From positions 7,430,937 through 7,494,936 of the forward strand of contig CM069436.1 in the NCBI GenBank assembly GCA_035610365.1: a stretch of 64,000 bases of DNA, given 5' to 3'. The DNA is from Aquatica leii. Taxonomy: Eukaryota > Arthropoda > Insecta > Coleoptera > Lampyridae. The notes under the pieces were generated by a model, which did not search any database, was not told where the DNA came from, and was given only the letters and a program-made list of their open reading frames with translations. The position numbers were made by a program, and so were the translations under genes. Of this stretch, positions 34,750-46,559 are shown one piece after another. Each line of letters begins with the position of its first letter. Within the stretch, counting starts at the first letter, position 1.

Positions 34750-35496
34750 GTGATTAGTAAAGAGCGGATAGTCAGGCAAATGCCTGGAGCCTGCTAATTT
34801 TGCCTTTTTGTGTAACTTTTTGTCTTTTTTCCCTTTTTAAAGAGTATTATTTTATATTGCCTTTCTACATATAAATTTTGAAAAGTTTGTGTAATCAGTG
34901 TTTTAATAGGTATATGACAATAACGCATTACAGAATTTTATTTAAATTACGTACAATAATATAATTAACATTTTTTGCTCAAAAGGTCTTACCACGAACC
35001 TATAAACAACAACATGGATTTTCATGTTTTGTTAAACAATGGTTTCCAAAAAACATTAAATACAAAAGTCGCTTATAGAGAAAAACTATTGTAAGAATTT
35101 ATACTAGGTTTATGTACAATGACAGGTTTAACATAACACTATTTACGAAACCGGAAGGATTTCGGAATGAATCATATTTTATAGGTTTATTCAGTACCTC
35201 AGTAAAGCAAACAAATATAATTAATTTTAATTCTGTCCGGTGGGATTCTTTTAATGACTGAAACACATGACTAAAATATTCTGTGTTTGTTATAAATGCC
35301 TGTGCTATTGTCACACTTTGATAGTCTATTGCTGTTGTGCTGTGAGTAAGTTTTAAAAAATGCCATCTAATAAACAATCAAAATTTGAAAATTATTACAA
35401 GTAGAGTAAATTGGACAATAATTTAACAACCGACGGAGAAAACCTTTTTTGTCAAGTTTGCAAGTCTTGCCTTACTATCCGCTCTTTAGTGATTAG
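34750..35496. mobile_element. Non-autonomous hAT MITE (731 bp) with 8-bp target duplication
   Basis: The body is 34758-35488. Terminal inverted repeats of 22 bp start TAAAGAGCGGATAGT and end GGCAA, with one mismatch between ends. GTGATTAG flanks it on both sides (34750-34757 and 35489-35496), an 8-bp duplication as made by hAT transposases. It is too short for a transposase. Near 35360-35480 a plus-strand trace (TTDGENLFCQVCKSCL) looks like the BED zinc finger start of a hAT protein, so it may be a deletion derivative. The low TIR divergence suggests a relatively young insertion. It lies in the putative BEL/Pao LTR tail. Confidence 0.9.
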
Positions 35497-38103
35497 TTAC
35501 GTTTGGTTTAGTAAAAAAATAATAATTAAATAAAAAAATGGCAATATAATAATTATTGTGTACTAAGTATTTTGCACTAATTAAATGCAACCGTATTTTA
35601 AAATACTTCGAAAGCATTTAATTACTCAAGATATAATCAAGCTAATTATATAAATTAAATACCGTTTTGGTGGAACTTTGAGAAGAGCGTGTACTACTGG
35701 AATTGCCCATGGTAGAAGTACGGCAGATATGGAAATTTGTATCGAACACATAGAAGTTAACAAAATTTTACATTCAATAAAATCGTTATGTTTAAAACAA
35801 CTAGTTTTACGTAATTTTTTTAAATAAAATTCATCACTACTTTTAAATGAAAAAATTATTTATCAAATTTCTTAGTTGTTGAGCAAAAATATAGTTACAT
35901 CTAACTCGTCATGAAAAAATTTGTTAAAGCACTGAATGGCAAAGGTAACGTTTTTAAATATCTTCGAGAAATGTTAGCAAAAATAACAGAAAAAATAGTG
36001 TTAATATTTGAATCAAAAAAGCAACGTGAGTGTCTATGGCACAAGTTTTTACAAAAACAAAAGCAGAAAATTATGAAAAATTAAGTAATGAATGTGAAGC
36101 TACAATATGTTCCTTAAAGCGCACATTTTGCACGTTAGTGATAACTACGAGAAGCGCTTACTAAGTATTTTAATATTTCATTTCAATTTAAGATTTAATT
36201 CCTGTTTAAGTATTTATGCTGTTTACATTTTAGCATATTTATTGCAAGTACGAACCTTCATAAACATGTCTGAAATGTCAAATATTGTCGCTGGTATATT
36301 CGAACTTATATGACACAAACATAAAAAATTACGAACACGTTTTGTAAAAAAAAATACGTGATATTTTATAATTCAATAGTTTCAACACGCGTTTAGAAAA
36401 GTTTTTCGCACATAAACAAATAATTATTTAGGTGAAGACGTCATACTTGCAAAACGAATTCAATTTTTGCGTTATACAAAATGAGCAAGTTCACATTCGT
36501 TTAGTATAAAAAATCCAGGTTTCATGAAATTTTTCAGTATAAAAAGCAGTTGAAGAAAATATGACTTGTTTGATCAAACTTTTTTTAGTTTTTTTTAATT
36601 ATTTATTGCGTAAAAAAACTTTTGATTTGAATAAAATTGGACGCTGTTTATAAGAGTTTTAAAATGAATGTTTCTATGTTTACTATTAAACTTTCTAAAT
36701 TTTACGTCAAAATATTGTTAGAATTCGTTGATCAGCGTAGTTAGTAAAATATGTTTTCTTAGACATTACAAAAAACAAATATAAATATTTAGCAATGCGC
36801 AAAGAAACAACGGCATTCGGTAACGAGTAATGTAAACAAACCGCTGTTTTAACCCAATTAATTTATTGTTTTATTGCATACAAATTGCGTAATGTTTTTT
36901 TTAAATAATTGTAAACAATAATTTTCTTAATAGATCAAGATGAGAAACATATTGCAAATGAAATTGTTGCAGACTAATAATTAAATTTACAATAAACATC
37001 TTGCATTGTACTGCTACGCGAGTAATAAAAATTGGGGTAAAAACGGTGTTAACAACAGTTGTTGAATGTATTGTAACATGCAAAAACAAAAAGTTGGAAA
37101 AACATGTTAGGAGTAGGCAAAACGAATGTCCCAATAAAAAATATATTAATATCTTAAAACGCTCTATTTATATGCAATGTGTTGTTAATCTATTAAACAT
37201 TTTAACACCTGTTTTCAATTGAAATTCAATCAACGTTCCATACGCTAATAAAATACGTTTAGTCATAATATGTTTATGTATTTTTATACAATATATTAAT
37301 TTGAGAAAAAATCTAATCATCGCTGATGGTGTCATTGATGACGTTATTGTACTAATCATGTATATAAACAATTTAATATTTTTTACTAGAACGACCTTCA
37401 CCTGTCGTTTACCACTTAATAAAAATACTTTAAGTAAAGTTGTGTAGAAGAAGTTTATTGTATAGAAAACTAAGAGCAGAATCGAGCAGGCGACTACAAC
37501 GCCTAATACCCGTTAATCCGATATCGACAAAAAAAATTTTTTGAAAAATGTGATAAAATTGACATATGAATCGTTGTGGTAAAAAATACAGTTACTTTCG
37601 GGTACAGGAGGATTGTTACATGTAATTTTTTTGTGTGTAACTGAAGTAAGAAGAAATTTACCTGTCAGGCTATTATTTACTCAACGGTATTTATTTCTAG
37701 ACTTTTCGCAAACTGCACAGACGTAATTAATTATAAGCAAAATCAATTAATAAACAATGCAAAAAGTAAACGCCAGTTTTTTTCTGCAAGATAACAGTAA
37801 ATCTTTAATGAAATAAGTTATGCATTGTTTCGAATAAGTATGCAACTATTAATTATTTGCATCGTTTTTCTTTTAATTTTGCTAAGCATTTTTTTTACGT
37901 AATAGTTGAAGCTAAAAAACAAATTGGCTGCAGAATACAGCGATATAAATGAGAGATTTAAATGCTCGAATAGAAAACAAACGGCTAAATATATACAAAA
38001 AATAGTAAGCAAAAATTGAATAGCATTAATAAATCAAATTACCTACCGGTTTTTGAACATAAAAACAAAAATTTACATAGGCGTCGCCGTGTAAATTACA
38101 TTT
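35497..38103. other. AT-rich non-coding stretch
   Basis: No family-like frame, no repeat ends and no RNA gene were seen. The part just right of the MITE may be BEL/Pao LTR remainder. Confidence 0.5.
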
Positions 38104-40515
38104 CAGTAGGCACCGTACCGTAAGACTTTGCCTCAAATTTTGGGTTTTTTAAAGCTAACTTCTACAAAAATTTAGTAAGAACTTCGAAAACCAACTATGT
38201 GTTACATTTATATCTTACCATGAAGTCCTACAAATATCAAAGTTAAATTTTGATGTGCACTATTTTTTTAATTTTTTGAAAATTTGGCAAAGTCAACCCC
38301 ATTTTGGAGCGACACCGTGAGGTGTCTTTGCCATCCCTAAAGTACAGAAGGATAAAATAAGGGGAAATAGGAAAGTTTATTAGATAGGTACTCTTAATTC
38401 TTCAAAAATTGGTACATTATTAAGTAAAAACCATTTATTTAAATTCATTCAAAATAATACAAGGGACTACAAATTGAACTTTGGCAAATCTGCTGTAAAC
38501 TCAAAAAGTTGGTTTGGGTAATATAATTTCTATTTGATTTCTACCTATATAGCTAACATCATCAGCATCTGGAAACACAAATTTATTCTGCGGCTTCTTT
38601 CGCAAGAATTTCAGTTCCAACATGTCATCTTCGATTTTCAAAATTCTCCCTATAAAGTGTTTAACAGTTTTGTTTGTTTTGAAATTAACAACAACGAAGT
38701 CCTCTACTTGAGGTTCTTCCTCTGTGACCATCTCTTCATGATCATCAATTCCGTCATCTATTATTTCTTCAGCTTCTGTGACTGGAAATTCTGTGTTCAT
38801 CCTTATTACATCATTATGTGATACGCTTTTACCTGGCTCCATGCGTACCATTTTCTTTCTCGTTGCTCTTTGGACGTTCTGATTAGGTGACCTTGTTTCC
38901 TTTAAATAGTTTAATAAAATTTCATCAATTGGCCCTTGCAATCTCTGTTCTACACGATAATTGGACATCTTTTTGAGAACCTCGTTTTGATTCATAGGAC
39001 TTATTCCTGTTGCTTTAAATCCACTTTTTAGTATCCCAGGCTCTTTAATTTTAATTTTTTCAATCAACAGGTTTAAAAGGGAGGGAAAACTTGACTTATT
39101 CAGTGTTCGATCTCTAGGGTTTTTTATTTTATAGTCTGTTAAAATGCTTCGCCATGCCCCTTTTAGAGACCGAAAAAAACTGACGTCAAGGGGCTGTGTA
39201 AGGTGCGTTGAATTTGGAGGAAGGAACACAAATCTAATGCCATTACGTTGGCATTCTAATAAAACATTAATATTCAAATGGCTTGACAAGTTGTCTCTTA
39301 TAATCATCTTTGTCCCATTTAATTTTCGAGCCCACGGTAGTAAAATTTTCAGGAACCAATCTTCAAAACATGCTGCGTCAAACCAACCTGACTTTGTGCG
39401 ATTAAATTTGGAGTCTATTGGCCCTCCAACGCACCATGCATCATATAGTCTTTCTGCTTTATAGACTACATATGTTTGCAACAGACTGCCTTCCGCAGTC
39501 CCTGCTGTTTTTGTTGAATTTAGCACCCTTTCAGGGTACTTACTGCCACGAGAAAAAATACACTTTTGTCTCGTCATAATTAAGCAAATGTGAAGCTGGA
39601 ACTCCAGCGAGTGACTGTTCCAAATTATCAAAATACTATTCCAATGCTTCTTTAGTCTGTTCAGCACGTACGGTTTTTATATTTTGGCAATGCCTTTGTG
39701 TAAGACGCCTTTTATGCTTTTTCAAAAAACCCATCACCCACTCTTTCCCAGGAAGGTTGTTGCGAAACAATTGTAATTGTATACCTTCTTTGTCTAGGTG
39801 TTGTTTTACCACCATTCTTAAATCCAAAGCAGTCAATGGACTTCCAAACTCGACAGCAGCGATTATAACATCCACTAAACTTCTTTCAAGAGTTATTGGA
39901 AGAACTAGTTGGCCACCAACGGTACCTGTATGTTTACTTTTTATTTTATTTACCAATGCTCTTCTAGGAATGTGGAATCTCTCCGATAGCTTAAACGACC
40001 TCTTCTTATTTCCATCAAAGCACGTTACAATGTTTCTGGTGAATAATTCTTATACTGTCTGGCACCCAGACGTTTCTTGTAAATTCGGGGCATTCTAATC
40101 TCAAAATGTTCAGGTAAATAATTATGGGCTGACATTGCTAATGCATATTAAATCTCAGTATTTTAGGTTAGGAGGGATACAATCGGTTATGATTAACTGT
40201 TTACACTCCCCGCCTACCCTCACGACAGATTAACCCTAAAATCATAACCACAACAGAAATACATACCTTAGGAACACAACGCCTGCAAAGCACATCAAAT
40301 GGTTGAAAAAGTACTTTATTTTTTTAAACAATACACGTGGGTACTATAAGATAACCAACAACAAGCTCTAGTATAGTAGTGTCTCTAGTATCGGCAGCGT
40401 AAATATTGATGTCTAAAGTGACACCCCTCCCTAGTAAAACTTTTCTTTCTGACGCCATGCGTAGAATGGCAGAGTCGCCACTGCAGGCAAAGTCACCCCA
40501 TCTTACGGTACTTAG
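38104..40515 (-). mobile_element. pogo/Tigger DNA transposon
   Basis: The left end reads CAGTAGGCACCGTACCGTAA then GACTTTGCCTC (38104-38134). The right end, reverse-complemented from about 40515, reads AAGTACCGTAAGATGGGG then TGACTTTGCCTGCAG. The shared TACCGTAAG and ACTTTGCCT blocks form imperfect terminal inverted repeats. The element holds a single minus-strand transposase gene. Exact ends and the TA duplication are approximate because the termini have diverged. Confidence 0.8.
38501..40093 (-). pseudogene. pogo/Tigger (jerky-like) DDE transposase, lightly damaged
   Basis: It starts at an ATG at 40093 on the minus strand: MPRIYKKRLGARQYKNYSPE, the N-terminal pipsqueak-type HTH entry of this family. 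FHIPRRALVNKIKSKHTG follows in another frame. The CENP-B-like part (39956-39640) has NLPGKEWVMGFLKKHKRRLT. The first Asp is in SHLLNYDETK (39570). After a frame change the main frame gives SRGSKYPERVLN, GGPIDSKFNRTKSGWFDAA, MIIRDNLSSHLNINVL (second Asp) and LPPNSTHLTQPLDVSFF (third Asp). A C-terminal domain ends EIILPKPTF. Visible lesions are a stop in the HTH (after SPETL), a frame change just after it, a stop after TKEALE, and a frame change with loss of a few residues after YDET. All three catalytic aspartates remain, so decay is recent compared with the neighbouring elements. Confidence 0.9.
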
Positions 40516-41238
40516 TAAAAAATAAAAAAGGATATGAATTACAATAAACTCTAAAATAATATACTATGAGAAACGATATAAATCCTCCAAAAAACTTGAT
40601 AGATTTGGTGTGTTTCTATACTATGATAGAATCCTTCGATGTGGAGGATAGGCACCACTCAGAAATAAAACTCAGTACGTAATTCTGGCTACGTTTCGTT
40701 GGCTATTGTGCCAACTTCATCAGGCCAATCATCACAAGAATGTTTAATTTCTGCCACATATACATGGAATTAAAAACGATGGACAAAGGAGGAAAGTACG
40801 AAGAACATATAACCTTAACGACACAAACATAACCCACACATAAGGTGAATACTTATCTATCTCTAAAATAATCTATTTGTGTTCAATAGATAGTAAAAAA
40901 AAATATTTAATACAATTGTTAAACTATTAACAGTAACCAAAAGAAAAAGTTATAGACATTTCTGACAGTGACCAAATGTTGCGTTGCAATCTAGAGCAGC
41001 ACATATATTGAGTTTTTTACATAACCAGGAGGTTACACTGCGATTAATTTTTTTAATATGCAAAGAGAATTTAATAGTAAGAACTATCATCAAAGAAAGG
41101 AGTTCACTCAGTCTGTAGTCCAGCATATCAGTTACTTTGCATTGTTAGGTAGTTACTGTACTAAAACAGTCAAAGATGTTCATCAACTTTAACTTCTGTC
41201 ATCTAATTGTTAAACAAAATTGCTAAATTTTTGAATAC
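40516..41238. other. Non-coding stretch with a Penelope-type motif
   Basis: No coding similarity was seen. The only structured signal is the hammerhead-like motif at 40687-40726. The rest is AT-rich. Confidence 0.5.
40687..40726 (-). ncRNA. Hammerhead-ribozyme-like core motif
   Basis: The minus strand reads GGC, CTGATGA, A, a perfect 6-bp stem (GTTGGC with GCCAAC, loop ACAATA), then GAAACGTAGCC. It has the same build as the motif in the Penelope-like terminal repeat at 22621. No RT or nuclease is adjacent, so it may be an isolated terminal-repeat remnant. The cleavage strand was not identified. Confidence 0.45.
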
Positions 41239-43175
41239 TGTAACGATTTTTAAAATATATTTATTAAAACTGATTATTTACAGGTAAATTAAATATGATT
41301 ATTATAAAGATAACTAATTTTTAATAAACTTATCGAAGTCCGTTTCATCGACTGGATTTCTGGTTTTGATTGTTATTACCCTGGTTCAGGTCTGGTCTTG
41401 AAACCACTTTAGGCTTGCCTCTGAGTGGTTTTTGAACACGGTATACGACGCCATTACGTTGCAAAACCTCATAAGTAGTCTCCCATTGTCTTTACGGCTT
41501 CGGCGACAAACTACGCCCTCTTTGTGAATTATATAACCACACTATGTCGCTCGGTTGAAACGCGTCATTTTGTGCCTTAATGTCATATCTGGTCTTTATT
41601 ATGTCGCTGGTAACTAGCGTGTTTTTCCAAACCGCATCATCTACTTCTATCTAGCCTCTTCATAAACTTGCAGACGTAGTCTTCTCCAGCAATTTCTTCT
41701 TCCGTTCTTCGTCTAAATTAGAAGTTGTATAGTAGTGGTATTTCGTGACCAAGCACTGATCCCAGTCTCTTTAGTGCTCGGACACTATTTCGGGTATGTA
41801 CTTTCCTATTGAACGTTTTATCCGTTCAACTATGCCATCAGATTGAAGATAGAAAGGCGTCGTCCTAGTTTTCTTAATTCTCAACAGTTTGCAAACTTCT
41901 TAAAATAGAGCACATTCAAAATTGCGGCCTTGGTCGTAACGTAATTCCAACAAAACTACAAACCGACAGAAAGTAGCTGCCTCTTGATTGGGTATAGCGT
42001 AAGTCTTTGTAATAATCCACCGCCACCAAGATGTATTTGTTTCTCGAATCAGATTCTGGGAACAGCCCTGCGATGTCAAACACCACTCTTTCTAAAGAGA
42101 TTTTCACGTTATTTTGTTTCATTGATGTTATGCGTTTTTTCACTAGACCATTTCTTGATGCGCGGATTGTGCACTTGCGGCACCATTCCATTGCGGTTTT
42201 TTTTGCACTTTACCCAATAGAACTTATCCCACATTTTCCGTAATGTCTTCTTCATGCCAAACTGTCTTCCTGATATAACATCGGCTCTTTGACACTACCA
42301 ACTGCAGTCTTTTTTTCCTGTTTTGACACTTCTAGGAATCACTTAAGAAAACTGCCTTACACTCTCAAAAAGCTCCACTGCAATGTTTCTGCCCAATGTA
42401 CTCACTTTTTTCCAGGTTGGTCGTCGAGCGTTTAATTTCCAGTTCAGTAATAGTCTTAATTCGAAATCGTTTTCTTGTTCACGTCGCAACTTCTCAGGTT
42501 CGTACTCGTCATCAACTTTCTTGGGAGACGCTTGATCTTTTTTTCTAGTTGTGAACAATAGCTGCAGTCTTTCAAACATGGTGTTCTTGATAACGCATCA
42601 GCGTTTCGATGACTGTTTCCGGCACGGTGTTCTGTGTCATAATCATACTTTTGCAATCTCTCGGTCTATCTTGCCACTTGATCTTTAAGATAACAAAACT
42701 GCAATAGCTATTTCAAAGCGGATGGCCCGTCCTTAGTAAAAATTTGTGTCAATACAAGTACTTATAAAACTGCTCCATGAACTGTGAAAAGAGTGCACCT
42801 ATGGCCAGATTACTTGCATCGGTATACAGAACAAAATTTCTATCTTCTTCTTGATGACTAAAACCTGTTTTAATCGATAGAAAACTTTTTTGCAGTCTTT
42901 ATTCCATCTAAATTCTGCTCTTTCTTCAGTTAATTTCATCAAAGGTTTGGCAATATTGGCAAATCCGGGTATAAATCGTCTATAGTAGGTGCATACCTAA
43001 AAAAGCTGCAAAACTGATGTTTGTCGATTGGTATTGGCCATGCTTGAACTGCGGAAACTAGGCCTGGGTCAGCCTTTACTCTATCTCTAGATACGACGTG
43101 ACCAAAGTATTGCACTTCTTTCTTAAATACTTAGCACTTCTTTGGGTTCAACTTCAAGTTTCCCCTCTGGTTTCT
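41239..43175 (-). mobile_element. Second Gypsy fossil, 3' part (integrase, RNase H, RT end)
   Basis: This is the same family as 1477-7734. The first bases, TGTAACGATTTTTAAAAT, recall the LTR start, but only a remnant of the LTR is left. The integrase region is readable at 41400-42240 (MEWCRKCTIRASRNGL, KYILVAVDYYKD). RNase H traces lie at 42340-42990 and the RT end near 43100-43170 (NLKLNPKKC on the minus strand). It is heavily broken. It stops within RT where a 5.4-kb block of two LINEs begins; the family resumes at about 48625. Confidence 0.8.
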
Positions 43176-43384
43176 CTAATATGCAAATACATTTTCACCT
43201 CTTGCTAAAGCGAAAGGAAATTCATTTAATTAATTGTGAGCAATCAGGCAAAGTCTGATAATTAAAGCTGACAGTAATTTTGTAATTGTTTTGATATTAT
43301 GTAAGAGTTGTTCCTTTTTATGAAGCTTCACGAAGTTAAAAGTAAGCAACGAAACATAGGCTGTAAGCCTAACCCAACTTAACT

Positions 43385-45605
43385 CCTCCTTTTTCTTCCC
43401 TCCTCTCCCTTTTTGAAAAACTACCATCTTAGACTTTCTCACATTTAAACCCAAATCTTTCCTTTCCAGATACCTCTTTATCGTCTTTATCATACCTTTC
43501 ATCTCCAACTCATTTTTTGCCACCATGACAATATCGTCTGCATATGCCAACACCCACACTTTAATTCCTCCCTCCATGACAACCCCACAACACTGACCTC
43601 CCTTCAACACTTCTTCTATGTCCCCTATATACAGTGCAAATAAAATAGGGCTAAGAGGACACCCCTGCCTTAGCCCCTTTCTCGTTCAAAACACTTCACT
43701 AACACTATCCCCTATTTTTACCCTATTCTTAGTCTCTTTATATATCCCTTCCAGTTTCCTCACTAGTTGTTCCTCTATTCCCTTTTTCCTTAACACCCTC
43801 CATAGCTTTTCCCTATTCACATTATCAAACGCAGCTTCTATGTCCATAAAGAACGCGTATACCTTACCCCTTTTCTTATCTAGCTCTCCATTTACTAACT
43901 GTTTCAATATATAAACATTGTCTATTGCCCTTCTTCCCACTCTAAATCCCATCTGCCAATTTGGTAATAGTCTTTTTTCTTCCACTTCTTTTTCCAACCT
44001 CCTTTGTATAATCATGGCATACAATTTAAAACTTACATTAGTGACACTAATCCCTCTATAATTCTTTACCTCCTTCCTATCCCCTCCCTTATAAACCGGT
44101 AGAATTAAACTTTCTTTCCAACTCCCTGCAATTCCTCCCCTTTCCATATTGTATTAAAAAATTTTCTTACATTTCCTCTCACTCTCTCCCCTACATATTT
44201 CCATTGCTTTCCTTGCGTACCGTTCGTTCCTGCCGTCTTTCTTAATTTTAGTCTATTTATTGCTTCCTCCATTTCCTCTTTCGTTATCTCCCACCCTTCC
44301 TGTATTGTATTTACCTCTTGCAATATCACCTGCCCTGGTCCTTTTATTGTTCCCTCCAAACGCTCCATACAATAACCCAACCACACCTTTATATCCGTTA
44401 AACCTCCTCTCCTCTTACCTCTTCTTCTCTCCTTGTTTAGAAATTCCTACACTTCTCCTTCTTTTTATATTTCCTTTACTTGTTTCTCTATTTCCTCTTT
44501 ATACAACACCTTTCTCTCAGAACATACCTTTTTAAAATTCATTTTCTTCTCCTTATACTCCTGCACATCTATTATACCTTTTTTCCATCTTCTTCTAGCA
44601 TTTCTCATCTCTGTTTTTGCCTCTCTACATTCTCTATTCCACCACCTATTTTCGTTCCTCTATTTTCCTTGTCTTCTCTCAAACCTTTTTTTTTCTACTG
44701 CCTTCTCCATTTCTACGGGCAACTCCTTTAGTCCTTTTTTCCCCTCCTACATTTCCCCAAATCACTTGCTCCAACTTCATCTTATATATTTCTATGCTTT
44801 CCTTAGTCCACACCTTTTTTACTCCCCAACCCCTCTGTTCCTCCTTAATTCCCAGTTCCTTTTCTTTTAAAATCACTTCCAGTGGCTAATGATCCGATTC
44901 CTCTTCATCCCCCACTTTAAAACTTTCTATGTCCTCCCACATCTCTCCACTCACTATCACGTAATCGATCACCGATTTCCCCCTCCCTTCTATATAAGTG
45001 TAGTCACCTCTGTCCCCCTCCTCTGTATTTCCATTAAGAATTGACCACCCTTTTTCCTCACATATCTCCACTAACATTTTCCCATTCCTATTAACTGTCT
45101 TATCCATGCTAACTCTTCTCTTTACTTCCCCTCCTATAATCAGTCCTCCCTTTTCAACTGTTCTCGCGTTAAAATCACCCCATATAATAATCTTTTTCTT
45201 TTCCTCCCCCTGTACTATTTTCTCAATCTGTTCACTTATCATCCTCATATCCCGCCCATAAACTGTTAACACCATATATTTTTCCTTTCCTTCTCTGACT
45301 ACATAATTTTTTACAATCCCTTTCCTTGCTTCTCGTGTCCCTCCTCTTCTTCAACCGACCAGTTCCTTTTTATGCCCTTGCTCCCCTCCCCTTGCTCTAC
45401 ATTTACTTTCTCTTCTAGTTGCAAATTCCACCTTCCAATTATAACCCTCTGGTAATTTTTCCTTCCATACTTCCCAGTCTTTTTCCTCCCACCATGTTTC
45501 CGACATTCCTATCACATAAAAACCCTCTACGTATCTCCAGAAATCTTTTCCCTTATTTTTTAAGCCTGCCACATTCCAAAACAATAATTTCATTTGATTC
45601 TGCAT
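43385..45605 (-). pseudogene. LINE ORF2: endonuclease and reverse transcriptase
   Basis: It starts MQNQMKLLFWNVAGLKNK (45605), the first endonuclease box, with SETWWEE holding the catalytic Glu. IIWGDFNARTVEKGG (near 45180) carries the Asp-Asn pair. DYTYIEGRGKSVIDYVIVSG and a terminal SDH (44886) complete the APE domain. The RT follows in other frames: ITKEEMEEAINRLKLRK (44300), ILPVYKGGDRKEVKNYRGIS (44100), QMGFRVGRRAIDNVYILKQ (43950), YAFFMDIEAAFDNVNREKL (motif A, 43860-43800) and VLAYADDIVMVAKNELEMKG (motif C, 43560-43500), then DLGLNVRKSKMVVF. The frame changes at least three times. In the family this protein nicks target DNA and primes reverse transcription there. Confidence 0.82.
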
Positions 45606-45742
45606 TTCTATCTTTTTTTCCTTAAAACTTGCTAATCCAACATCATTTGATCCATCCTTCCTTCCCCCAACTCTTAGTTTTTTGCCCCCTTCTTCACTAG
45701 AGTTCCCCTCTCCTCATCTCAAAATCTTTCTTCACCTTCCAC

Positions 45743-46290
45743 TCACACTTTCAAGAATCCTATTTTAATACTTTTACCCTCTCCCTTCATCTTACACGCC
45801 TCATATCTTATCTTCTTTTGTATATCTATTTCCCTTCTCGTCATGTCATCGTCTAAATAAATGCTCGTACCTCTTAACCTTCTTTTTTGCTTCCATACAT
45901 CTAACTTATCCTCAAATGTACCCATCCTTACTAACATTACACGCTCTGCTAACTTTCTAGTTTCTACCACTGTTTTCTCAATATTTAAATCCTTCTTCAT
46001 TCAATTCTCCACTTGGTCCTTTTGCTCCTTCTTTCCATCTTTTACTTCCATACCTCTTATGATTATGTTTGTTCTCCTTTTTTCTTTTTCCGTTTTTTCC
46101 TAGCTTCTCTCTATCTTCTCCAATCTGGCCTCCAACTTTCTATACTTTTCTCCTATTTCTTCAAATTTCCTTTTCCATTCTTCATTTGACTTTCTTAATT
46201 CTTCTTTCATCTCCTTTACCTCTTTATTATTCTCTTCCAACTTCTTACCCATCTTAATTTCGCTCACACTCATTAAGACACTTTGATTGA
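45743..46290 (-). pseudogene. LINE ORF1-like coiled-coil protein
   Basis: 46270-46100 reads MGKKLEENNKEVKEMKEEL then RKSNEEWKRKFEEIGEKYRK, a charged heptad-rich coiled coil. 46000-45743 continues in another frame with TVVETRKLAERVMLVRMG and GTSIYLDDDMTRREIDIQKK, resembling the RNA-binding part of ORF1 proteins of this LINE group (GT.I.LDDDLT..E...Q). The position directly upstream of ORF2 supports the call. Confidence 0.7.
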
Positions 46291-46559
46291 GTGTAACAGA
46301 TGTTTGGCCCTTAAGATTGGTCTGGCTGCTTACAGGAAGCATTAAAATACTTCTCTGAATACCATATACAAGGATCAAGTTTGAGACTATAAGTAAAATC
46401 ACATAATTCTTCTAAGAGCGTTAAAGCATTTGGAAAGGGCCAGTGGGAAAGGTCTGGCAGTATTGATTATTAATTTCTAACAATATTCTCTAAAGATACA
46501 TAAAAATCAGCCATGAGAATTAAAAAAAAGTGAATAGTGTTTTTATGTACCTTTAGCAC

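Larger units (their letters stand above)
30136..34757 (+). mobile_element. BEL/Pao LTR retrotransposon fossil
   Basis: Plus-strand remains lie in BEL/Pao order: protease (about 30500), protease-to-RT linker (30690-31120), reverse transcriptase (32537-33000), the post-RT connection (33268-33456), integrase (33460-34250) and the C-terminal tail (34250-34530). An LTR-like tail begins around 34580 and is cut by a hAT MITE. The element is heavily broken (well over ten breaks), with a ~1.4-kb unknown insert in the RT region. No 5' LTR was found. The words spanning the Transib insertion point resemble a gag box, so the Transib may sit inside this element's gag; this is an inference. It is an old copy. 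Confidence 0.82.
43180..46290 (-). mobile_element. APE-type LINE inserted in the Gypsy fossil
   Basis: The plus strand is C/T-rich, so the minus strand is purine-rich coding sequence. It has an ORF1-like part (46290-45743) and an ORF2 with endonuclease and reverse transcriptase (45605-43385). The 3' part after the RT thumb is missing or unrecognised. It is better preserved than most neighbours, with several long frames. Together with the plus-strand LINE at 46560-48620 it interrupts the Gypsy RT. The clade is uncertain, close to I/Jockey-group insect LINEs. Confidence 0.8.

Noticed and set aside
35099-35377. 92-residue minus-strand frame in the hAT MITE
   Set aside because: The opposite strand shows the BED-like trace, and the frame has no family-like motif.
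43618-46257. Long plus-strand open frames rich in Phe, Ser, Leu and Pro
   Set aside because: They are shadows of the purine-rich minus-strand LINE ORFs (43385-46290), with no family resemblance.
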